Assembly: GCA_040758525.1 (NCBI GenBank)
Contig: JBFLVQ010000520.1
Coordinates: 1-6,818 of the forward strand
Origin: JBFLVQ01 sp040758525
Lineage (GTDB): Bacteria; Acidobacteriota; Blastocatellia; Chloracidobacteriales; JADJPF01
Direction of reading: 5' to 3'
Length of the DNA stretch: 6,818 nt
Part shown: positions 1-5,534 of the stretch, one piece after another
How the letters are laid out: every line of letters starts with the position of its first letter
Numbering within the stretch: position 1 is the first letter of the stretch
Program-made: the position numbers and the translations under genes
The notes under the pieces: model-generated
The model's database searches: none
Seen by the model: only the letters and a program-made list of their open reading frames with translations
Told to the model about the DNA's origin: nothing

Positions 1-5
1 GAGTT

Positions 6-10
6 AGGGG
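6..10 (+). promoter_or_regulatory. Possible ribosome binding site of the first coiled-coil gene
   Basis: AGGGG lies five bases upstream of the ATG at 16. It favours ATG 16 over the TTG at 13, which would leave only two bases of spacing. The motif is short, and the reading frame is open upstream of it, so it may be fortuitous coding sequence if the gene really begins before the window. Confidence 0.4.
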
Positions 11-15
11 TATTG

Positions 16-756
16 ATGTTTGCGCAGACAAGCTTTATGCAGCGTTGGTTGCGTACAAGAGCAGAAGAAGAGTTGCGGCGAGAACATGAAAGACAAGAGC
101 AGCAGGTGGTGGCCCAATTGCCTGCTAACTATATTGCCGATTTTCAATCTGTAAAACATCTCTGCCAAGAGATTGAGCGCCGTGCTGCCGAGACGGAAAA
201 TAATACTGTCTCAATGATGACAGTAGGATTAATAGATAAGCTCTCCTCTTTCCGACTCGAATATGCACGTATGTTGCGCGCCCATTATCTGCTGGCTAAC
301 CGTAACTACAAAGAGATGCGCCGTCGTCTGATTGAAGAGATCAAGCGTGCTGAACAGAATGCTCAGTCCGAATCTTCCCCACAAGTACGTATGACACTTG
401 AGCAGAATCTTAAAATTCTCCATCAGCGTGCTACCAAATTACAACGACTCGATGATCTAGTACGATTACTAGAAGCTCGTTTGCAGGTTGTACGAAACTC
501 TCTACAGTTGATTCAGGATGAGGTCTATAGTATGACAGATGTACATGGGATCTCTGATATTGTTGATGGTCTACTTGTCAATCTTCAACTGAGTGAGGAG
601 TTTCGTGCCTCTTATGATGACGTGCTGAGCGAGCAGAGCCCTATGTTAGCAGGCTTGGATAATAGTGCAGAACTAGCAATGACGCTTGAGCCTGAATTTA
701 CTCCTGAGTCGCAACGCAAGCAGTCACAGCGGCAACGGCAACGCAAAGCGCAATAG
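16..756 (+). CDS. Hypothetical helical coiled-coil protein (5' end possibly outside the window)
   Basis: I do not recognise a named family. The 246-residue product is almost entirely charged and helical. An Arg/Glu-rich heptad-like segment covers residues about 9-35, and a long coiled-coil-like stretch runs from about 70 to 175 with many Leu, Glu, Arg and Lys. A more globular helical part follows (about 175-205, with MTDVHGISDIVDGLLVNL). The end is a low-complexity basic tail, residues about 233-246, rich in Gln, Arg and Lys. There is no signal peptide or full membrane segment in the visible part. The start at ATG 16 is supported by AGGGG five bases upstream. However, codons 1-15 (GAG TTA GGG GTA TTG) are in frame and open, so the true protein may be longer, perhaps with an N-terminal membrane segment. 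It ends with tandem stops TAG TGA. A 33-base gap separates it from the next gene, so the two are probably co-transcribed. An adaptor or scaffold role is only inference. Confidence 0.75.
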   Translation: MFAQTSFMQRWLRTRAEEELRREHERQEQQVVAQLPANYIADFQSVKHLCQEIERRAAETENNTVSMMTVGLIDKLSSFRLEYARMLRAHYLLANRNYKEMRRRLIEEIKRAEQNAQSESSPQVRMTLEQNLKILHQRATKLQRLDDLVRLLEARLQVVRNSLQLIQDEVYSMTDVHGISDIVDGLLVNLQLSEEFRASYDDVLSEQSPMLAGLDNSAELAMTLEPEFTPESQRKQSQRQRQRKAQ

Positions 757-778
757 TGATGAATATGCTTTCCTGAAT

Positions 779-783
779 GAGGA
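779..783 (+). promoter_or_regulatory. Ribosome binding site of the second coiled-coil gene
   Basis: GAGGA lies six bases upstream of the ATG at 790, inside the short gap after the previous gene. It fixes the start of the second gene and supports translation from a shared transcript. Confidence 0.6.
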
Positions 784-789
784 ATAATT

Positions 790-1698
790 ATGCCTGAAAT
801 AAAACGACCCAAAACCACTGATGAGATTTTAAGAGAGATGGAACAGATGTCCCAAGGACTTAGTCAGGATGAGCCTGCTAAAGCATCTACATCACCTCAA
901 CCAAAAGGTGAAGGAGGAGCACTTAAATCATTGCTTGGCTTCTTTATTAAAGTTCATGACGACGATCAAGAAAATGCTCTTAAGGGAGTTGCAACGCCTG
1001 TTACACAACCCCCTAGCGGTAAAAGTGAGAAGTTACCGCCTGGTCCTGCATCTGCGGGAATGAAAGGCGCTCCTTCAACACCCACTACCCCTATCACAGG
1101 AGAAAAAGGGGGATCACGTCGTATGGGTGATCTGGCCCAAGGTGAGCCGGTACCAAAATTTACTCCCCCAAAAGCAAATCAGCAAATAGATCTATCTACC
1201 AAACCATTTGAAGAGATCTATCGTGAAGCTGGCCTAGCAAAAACAACGACTCCAGTCGAAGAGTTAAGCACCCTCATCGATAGTCCTACAGTTGCCAATC
1301 AACCACTGGCGATTAAAGTGGTAGCAGTAAACCTTGCCCTTAGCGCCAAAGGTACCCCACTAGAAGACTATATCGCTGATGCCGTACGTAAGGATCGCGC
1401 GCTCGATGGCTACCAGAAGATGCTCAGCGATCGTGCTCGTGAAATTGAGGAAAAGACTAAAAGCGAGGTGGAACGTATACAGAAAGAGGTTGAAGAATAT
1501 TTAAAACAGAAACAGGCTGAGATTGAGAAATTACGTGCACAGGCAACAGAGGCTGGCCGTCAGGCGATCGAGTTTTCCATACGCCGTCAAGGTGAGGAAC
1601 AGCGCCTTGCCGATATCGTTAGCCCATTCTTGGAAGGTAAACCTAATCCTGTCACAATAGGCAATAATCCTGATGAATCGCCTGCTGGTAAAGCTTAA
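790..1698 (+). CDS. Hypothetical protein with disordered N-terminal half and C-terminal coiled coil
   Basis: I cannot assign a function. The 302-residue product has four visible parts. A short charged N-terminus (1-25) looks helical. A Pro/Ser/Thr/Gly/Lys-rich, probably disordered stretch (about 28-135) is interrupted by a short hydrophobic patch, LKSLLGFFIKV (45-55). A compact helical domain (about 138-210) begins PFEEIYREAGL and contains AIKVVAVNLAL and LEDYIADAVRKDRALDGY. A Glu/Lys/Arg-rich coiled coil follows (about 205-275), and the end is polar. There is no signal peptide or transmembrane helix; the 45-55 patch is too short to span a membrane but could bind one. The ATG is preceded by GAGGA at good spacing. 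It follows the other coiled-coil gene by 33 bases on the same strand, so a shared complex is plausible but unproven. It converges with the minus-strand gene beyond it, and no strong plus-strand terminator of its own is seen. Confidence 0.8.
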   Translation: MPEIKRPKTTDEILREMEQMSQGLSQDEPAKASTSPQPKGEGGALKSLLGFFIKVHDDDQENALKGVATPVTQPPSGKSEKLPPGPASAGMKGAPSTPTTPITGEKGGSRRMGDLAQGEPVPKFTPPKANQQIDLSTKPFEEIYREAGLAKTTTPVEELSTLIDSPTVANQPLAIKVVAVNLALSAKGTPLEDYIADAVRKDRALDGYQKMLSDRAREIEEKTKSEVERIQKEVEEYLKQKQAEIEKLRAQATEAGRQAIEFSIRRQGEEQRLADIVSPFLEGKPNPVTIGNNPDESPAGKA

Positions 1699-1728
1699 TT
1701 GGTAGAGAGGAATCGCTAAGATATTGGG

Positions 1729-1763
1729 AAAAAAATCGGGCAGCCCGGAGGTGAGGGCTGCCC
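1729..1763 (-). terminator. Rho-independent terminator of the minus-strand block
   Basis: A perfect 9-bp GC-rich inverted repeat, GGGCAGCCC (1738-1746) and GGGCTGCCC (1755-1763), encloses an 8-base loop. Read on the minus strand, the stem is followed by GA and then seven T residues (from the A-run at 1729-1735), the classic intrinsic terminator layout. It lies 25 bases beyond the stop of the small minus-strand gene. On the plus strand the stem is followed only by TTGATAG, so it should terminate transcription from the two coiled-coil genes less well, although the hairpin could still protect their mRNA 3' end. Confidence 0.85.
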
Positions 1764-1787
1764 TTGATAGTATGACTTGAGGAGTGA

Positions 1788-2174
1788 CTAACTATTAGAC
1801 AATACCTGACCGTACCTGGTTGAACACTTAACTTCAAGGATTGGAGAAGTTACTAATCTGCTACCGTCTTCACATAGTACTACCAGTCGATGGCCTAGTA
1901 CGATCTGTTGACGTCGCAACTTCAACTCCGTCCCTTGAAAAACACAACTGCCTAGGATGGCAATCTTTTCACCTATGCGCCGCCCTGCCATAACATAAAA
2001 ACAGTGCGGCTCACGGGCTGGTCTGAGCATATAATTCGAATTAGCGGTAAGGATCTCAATTGGCTTTTTAACTGCTGTTACTTCCCAAAAAGTGGCCTCA
2101 TCCTTAACAGCGTCCTCTTTCTCGATCAACTTGAATTTATACCGGGATAGATCTTGAGTTATATTAAAGTCCAT
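1788..2174 (-). CDS. Small hypothetical protein, probably soluble and beta-rich
   Basis: The 128-residue product resembles no family I can name. It has no signal peptide or membrane helix. Alternating hydrophobic and charged residues (for example YKFKLIEKE, KIAILGSCVF, HRLVVLCEDG, SPILEVKCS) suggest beta strands, as in small OB-like or PilZ-like barrels, but I see no PilZ RxxxR...DxSxxG signature and make no such call. There are four cysteines (58, 77, 101, 117) without CxxC spacing. The ATG at 2174 has only a weak upstream GTGGA about eight bases away. The gene lies 180 bases downstream of the kinase on the same strand and is followed at once by a strong terminator. It may therefore be the last gene of the PilD-kinase transcription unit or be transcribed alone. 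That it is a real gene is supported by the terminator placement and balanced protein composition. Confidence 0.6.
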   Translation of the reverse strand: MDFNITQDLSRYKFKLIEKEDAVKDEATFWEVTAVKKPIEILTANSNYMLRPAREPHCFYVMAGRRIGEKIAILGSCVFQGTELKLRRQQIVLGHRLVVLCEDGSRLVTSPILEVKCSTRYGQVLSNS

Positions 2175-2354
2175 CTTTTATTCCACTTTTTGCTAAACCT
2201 TCATTAGATAACTGTCATCAGCAGGCAGTTATTGCACTTTAATAATTAACTAGCTGTGATTAAATAACTTATCCTTACACACCAGATCTTAGAATCTATA
2301 TTAGCGTACCAAAAAATGGCACAGCAGCTAAAAAGATAAGGAGGAAAGGGCTAG
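2175..2354. other. 180-base AT-rich gap between kinase and small gene
   Basis: There is no coding region here. On the minus strand I see no convincing terminator after the kinase: only a weak 5-bp stem with one G-T pair around a T-run near 2308-2322. I also see no promoter with both consensus boxes. The gap contains a 7-bp inverted repeat, listed separately. Whether the small gene has its own promoter cannot be decided by eye. Confidence 0.5.
2208..2232. repeat. 7-bp inverted repeat upstream of the small minus-strand gene
   Basis: ATAACTG (2208-2214) and CAGTTAT (2226-2232) are perfect reverse complements with an 11-base spacer, ending 33 bases upstream of the ATG at 2174. Spacing and symmetry would fit a dimeric regulator site or a leader hairpin. 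A 7-bp repeat in an AT-rich region of this size can also arise by chance. Confidence 0.3.
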
Positions 2355-4256
2355 TTAAGAGGCAAGCGGCAATGAGCAGGTGAAGGTGCTGCCAACACCT
2401 TCCTGGCTAACAACCTTTACACTGCCCTCATGAGCAAGAAAGATCTTTTGCACCAGCGCTAAGCCTATACCATAACCACGTGATTTGGTGGTAAAGAAAG
2501 GGATAAAAATTTTATTCAATTCGGTAGCAGGAATACCACTACCAGTATCATTGATTTCGATACTGACTTGATTATCAGCCAGATCGATTATCCCAGATAA
2601 AGTTATCAACTTTACTGTAGCATCGGCGGGTATCGCTTCAATACCATTATCAATTAGGTTAAGGAAGGCACGGCGCAGTAGGGTAGGATCGCCCAACACT
2701 TCAGGAAGCTCCCCCTTGAGTTTGATCGTGACACCATGCTGGTCAGCTTTACTGAGCATAGTATCACAACAATCTTCTATAATATCCTGCAATGAAATAG
2801 GCATACGTTGCAGCTTCTGAGGGCGGGCAAAATTGAGGAAATCAGTAACAACTTGTGATAGGTGATGTACTTCCGTAACCAGGGCATGTGCCCAAGTTTG
2901 ACCACGTGTATCGGCTATCGACTGCAACAATTGTCCATAACCGGAGATAGCCGCCAATGAATTCTTGAATTCATGAGCAATACCGGCTGCCATCTCTCCC
3001 AGATTGGCGAGGTTCTCTTGTAGTCGCAATCTTTGGCGCAGTTCCATCACTTCAGATAGATCCGATATCAGGCAGAGCGCACCCTGTATAGAGTCGGCGC
3101 TATCCTGCCGCATAGGCGAAACCGTGACTGCCAATAGGCAAGGCGAGCCATCTAGGCGTTGGGCTTCAAACTCTTCTAATGCTGTTCTACGTCCATCCTG
3201 CAAACAAGCCGCAATCAACTGGCATAGACGTGGCGCACGTTGAAAAAAGACCTCATATCTCATTCCACGTAGAATCTGCAACTCCTGCACCTGTTCCCTG
3301 TCGCCATTAAAGAGCGTACCTGCCTGACCATTGACAATAACAACATAGCCGGTATGCTCAACCACCACTAAGCCAGCCGTAATCGAAGCAACAATACGCT
3401 CGTTAAACTGCTCAATAAAAGCGGCTCGTTTCCGCTCTAAGTCACGGTGGCGTACCAACTCTTCGCGCTCGACTTGCAAACCATCAATTAGTGCTTGTAG
3501 TGTTCCAACCAGAAATTCTGTCGCTCTTGAGCCTGTTGAAACCACAGCTGGTTCACCTACTCCCACTATCTGCGGACGTGCACGGAAAGGCCGTAGCCAG
3601 ATACGCAGCAGTGCAAATCCTCCTGCCACGATCGTAACAATAACCAGAATCTGTAGCAGTAGAGCAAGCAAGGGCCAAGCAGCAGGAGGCCGTGCAGTGT
3701 AAAAGATAAGCATGCTGAAAGCGCCACATTCACCGCCTTCGATAGGATGAAATATTGGCACCGTGAAAACAGTATAGCTGGTCTGTCCTAGTTTTTGGAT
3801 GCGTGAACGAACTGCGTGGGCACGTAGGTCTGCCAATGTGTTCTCTCGACAAGGTTCTGTTGAAACAGGCAGCAGCGTTGGCAATAATGACTGTAGTTTG
3901 CCACGTTCAGCAAGATAGTTCTGTACTATCTCTTCACCACTACTGATAGGAGGGCGTATCCAAGTTGTCTGCAATTCTCCATTCGGCCTGTAGACCCCAA
4001 TTGCGGCGGGTCCGCTAGTCGTGTGTGTTGCCAATTCACTAAAACGCATATCTAGCGAACCACGACCACGCAAAACCATTGTGATCTCTAGTGCCCAATG
4101 GGTGGCTTCCAATTGCTGTCGGCTCTGTTGTTCACTTACCAGTTCACTATTAACACGACCATACAAGCCTACTGTGAATAGATTGATTGCCCCCAATCCA
4201 AGTATTAAGAGTATTGATAGTAATGTGAAGGTCTTGCCAAGCCGATCGACACGCAT
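2355..4256 (-). CDS. Membrane-bound PAS-domain sensor histidine kinase (NtrB/PilS-like)
   Basis: This 633-residue two-component sensor autophosphorylates on histidine and passes the phosphate to a response regulator. A positive N-terminus precedes membrane helix 1 (about 9-32). A roughly 160-residue loop (33-192), periplasmic by the positive-inside rule, follows, then helix 2 (about 193-218) and the basic RIWLRPFRARP. A helical linker (245-285) leads to a PAS-like domain (about 286-400). The HisKA H-box is GIAHEFKNSLAAISG with phospho-acceptor His428. The HATPase part has the N-box FLNLIDNGIEAI (531-542), G1 box NDTGSGIP (Asp570), F-box FIPFFTTKS and G2 box GYGIGLAL (594-601). All catalytic boxes are intact. 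The sensor loop contains two cysteines (136, 177) that could pair. The start ATG overlaps the prepilin peptidase stop (TGATG) and lacks a clear ribosome binding site, suggesting translational coupling. No response regulator is present in the window; an NtrC/PilR-type partner is expected elsewhere. The ligand is unknown, and a role in pilus control is inferred only from the neighbour. Confidence 0.93.
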   Translation of the reverse strand: MRVDRLGKTFTLLSILLILGLGAINLFTVGLYGRVNSELVSEQQSRQQLEATHWALEITMVLRGRGSLDMRFSELATHTTSGPAAIGVYRPNGELQTTWIRPPISSGEEIVQNYLAERGKLQSLLPTLLPVSTEPCRENTLADLRAHAVRSRIQKLGQTSYTVFTVPIFHPIEGGECGAFSMLIFYTARPPAAWPLLALLLQILVIVTIVAGGFALLRIWLRPFRARPQIVGVGEPAVVSTGSRATEFLVGTLQALIDGLQVEREELVRHRDLERKRAAFIEQFNERIVASITAGLVVVEHTGYVVIVNGQAGTLFNGDREQVQELQILRGMRYEVFFQRAPRLCQLIAACLQDGRRTALEEFEAQRLDGSPCLLAVTVSPMRQDSADSIQGALCLISDLSEVMELRQRLRLQENLANLGEMAAGIAHEFKNSLAAISGYGQLLQSIADTRGQTWAHALVTEVHHLSQVVTDFLNFARPQKLQRMPISLQDIIEDCCDTMLSKADQHGVTIKLKGELPEVLGDPTLLRRAFLNLIDNGIEAIPADATVKLITLSGIIDLADNQVSIEINDTGSGIPATELNKIFIPFFTTKSRGYGIGLALVQKIFLAHEGSVKVVSQEGVGSTFTCSLPLAS

Positions 4257-5335
4257 CAGTAATTTATTACCATAAGTCGCACGTACCAGCTTAATAATGG
4301 CTGGCCGTATAGGGTAAGCAAAATTGCTGCGATACCTAGGAAGACCCCAAAGGGGATCCTGACTTGTAGCGCTTCACGTCCTTGACGTAAAAGAAAAACT
4401 AAGGCCAACAGTGTACCAAGCAGAGAGGCTAGTATTAGGGTACCGATTGTCAACTGCCAACCCAAATAGAATCCTACCATTAACATCATCTTGACATCAC
4501 CTAACCCCATGCCTTCAATATTACGGAAAACAAAATAGGCTTCGCGTAACATCACCAGTATCCCTGCACCAATGATCGCACCTAGTAAGCCATTAATAAG
4601 CGAAACTATCATAGGATAGTTTGCCAGTCGTTCCTCCCAGAAGATTTGAAAATTAATCTGTAGATCTATATACCAGTCGAGGGCGCGAGTATTGAGCCAG
4701 GCTAGCGCAATAATAAAACCAGATAGTAGCACTATCAATAGAACACGAAAGAGATTCGAGCTTCCCCATACTCGTAAACAGGCAAAGAGCGCTAACATTA
4801 GTAGAATAATTATCGCAAACTGAGTGGCATAGAAGCTTGCTTCGGGTGAGGTCTGGGTCGGCACAAAGAGTCGTATTACCAGCGCCACTAGTGAGCCCGG
4901 CAAGGTAATCACATTGGGCAAGATCATATGCTCGAAATCGATACATATCAGGGCGATATTAGCCGAGATAAATGCCATATCAGCGATCATTTCTGCAATA
5001 TTGAAGGTTGGTTGCTGGAGTTGTTTCCAGAATGCTAGCAGGAAACCCACGGCTGTCAGCGCTTCAATGAAAGGATAGATCAGAGAGATCTTTTTCCCAC
5101 AACCACGACATCTCCCTCTTAGCATAAGATAGCTAAGAATCGGGATATTTTCTAATGGTGTAATCTTATGGCCACATTTGGGGCAAGCTGAGCCAGGTGT
5201 AACGATCGACCTCTCCTCTGGCACACGACAGATCACAACATTAAGAAAGCTGCCTATAGCAAGACCAAAAAGTGCTGTAGCCAGTGCCCAAAACCAGACT
5301 GGCATCATATCGACCAGCAGTATCTCCGTATTCAC
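4256..5335 (-). CDS. pilD: Prepilin peptidase / N-methyltransferase (A24 family) with central insertion
   Basis: This inner-membrane aspartic protease removes type IV prepilin or pseudopilin leaders and N-methylates the new terminus. With a GTG start it has 359 residues. The first membrane helix ends in GLAIGSFLNVVICRVP (22-37). Next comes the cytoplasmic zinc-binding domain with CPKC (51, 54) and CRGC (76, 79), needed by the methyltransferase-type enzymes. The catalytic aspartates are Asp133 in DFEHMILPN and Asp280 in GMGLGDVK. About eight or more further hydrophobic segments are visible. GTG at 5335 is chosen because GGGAGG stands six bases upstream; a TTG start at 5359 has no such support. 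The two aspartates are 147 residues apart, against roughly 65 in well-known enzymes, owing to extra hydrophobic segments at about 173-190 and 195-213 plus a polar amphipathic part. The stop overlaps the kinase start by one base. Substrate could be pilins or type II secretion pseudopilins; no pilin gene is visible here. Confidence 0.94.
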   Translation of the reverse strand: MNTEILLVDMMPVWFWALATALFGLAIGSFLNVVICRVPEERSIVTPGSACPKCGHKITPLENIPILSYLMLRGRCRGCGKKISLIYPFIEALTAVGFLLAFWKQLQQPTFNIAEMIADMAFISANIALICIDFEHMILPNVITLPGSLVALVIRLFVPTQTSPEASFYATQFAIIILLMLALFACLRVWGSSNLFRVLLIVLLSGFIIALAWLNTRALDWYIDLQINFQIFWEERLANYPMIVSLINGLLGAIIGAGILVMLREAYFVFRNIEGMGLGDVKMMLMVGFYLGWQLTIGTLILASLLGTLLALVFLLRQGREALQVRIPFGVFLGIAAILLTLYGQPLLSWYVRLMVINY

Positions 5336-5341
5336 GTATTG

Positions 5342-5347
5342 CCTCCC
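5342..5347 (-). promoter_or_regulatory. Strong ribosome binding site deciding the pilD start
   Basis: On the minus strand GGGAGG stands six bases before the GTG at 5335. This is the best ribosome binding site in the window and is the reason for choosing GTG over the TTG 24 bases further upstream, which would place the motif inside the coding sequence. Confidence 0.75.
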
Positions 5348-5429
5348 GGATTGGCACAAAAGTACCTCTCAGTTAAGCGGATTAAGATCGCCAAAAATAG
5401 TTTTTTTAGGTACTCTCTGCTCTTGTTAC

Positions 5430-5458
5430 TAAGTAATGGCTTCTGTCTCACTTGTCAA
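5430..5458 (-). promoter_or_regulatory. Tentative promoter for pilD
   Basis: The minus strand carries a perfect -35 box TTGACA (5458-5453). At 17 bases spacing the -10 position reads TACTTA (5435-5430), which matches TATAAT at only two of six positions. The -10 overlaps the palindrome TTACTAAGTAA (5426-5436), which could be a regulator site. The perfect -35 is suggestive and the poor -10 makes this weak. Confidence 0.25.
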
Positions 5459-5534
5459 CTAAAATACTTAGCCGCCACTACTGTCAATAGGTAACATTTA
5501 GCTGCTAGCCTACTACGTATGCGGCAATAATATT

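Larger units (their letters stand above)
5336..5534. other. Divergent intergenic region between pilD and the glycosyltransferase
   Basis: About 200 bases without a gene should contain the promoters of both divergent genes. Visible elements are a consensus -35-like TTGACA on the minus strand (5458-5453), an odd-length palindrome TTACTAAGTAA (5426-5436), and adjacent A- and T-tracts at about 5393-5407. I find no convincing paired -10/-35 set for the plus-strand gene. Confidence 0.5.

Noticed and set aside
707..753. Near-tandem CGGCAA-like repeats at the 3' end of the first gene
   Set aside because: They encode the Gln/Arg-rich basic tail and are short and imperfect; ordinary low-complexity coding sequence explains them.
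2338..2344. Strong Shine-Dalgarno-like AAGGAGG on the plus strand
   Set aside because: The next ATG (2372) is 27 bases away and its frame stops after three codons, so no gene follows it.
3004..3243. Open frame of 79 codons on the plus strand opposite the kinase
   Set aside because: It is antisense to the kinase PAS/HisKA region, has a Ser/Arg-rich composition typical of shadow frames and no ribosome binding site that I see.
4653..4946. Open frame of 97 codons on the minus strand inside pilD
   Set aside because: It lies wholly inside the well-supported prepilin peptidase in another frame and its product has no recognisable domain.
5178..5432. Plus-strand frame of 84 codons over the start of pilD and its leader
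   Set aside because: It is antisense to a conserved gene start and runs through the promoter region; the product resembles nothing known.
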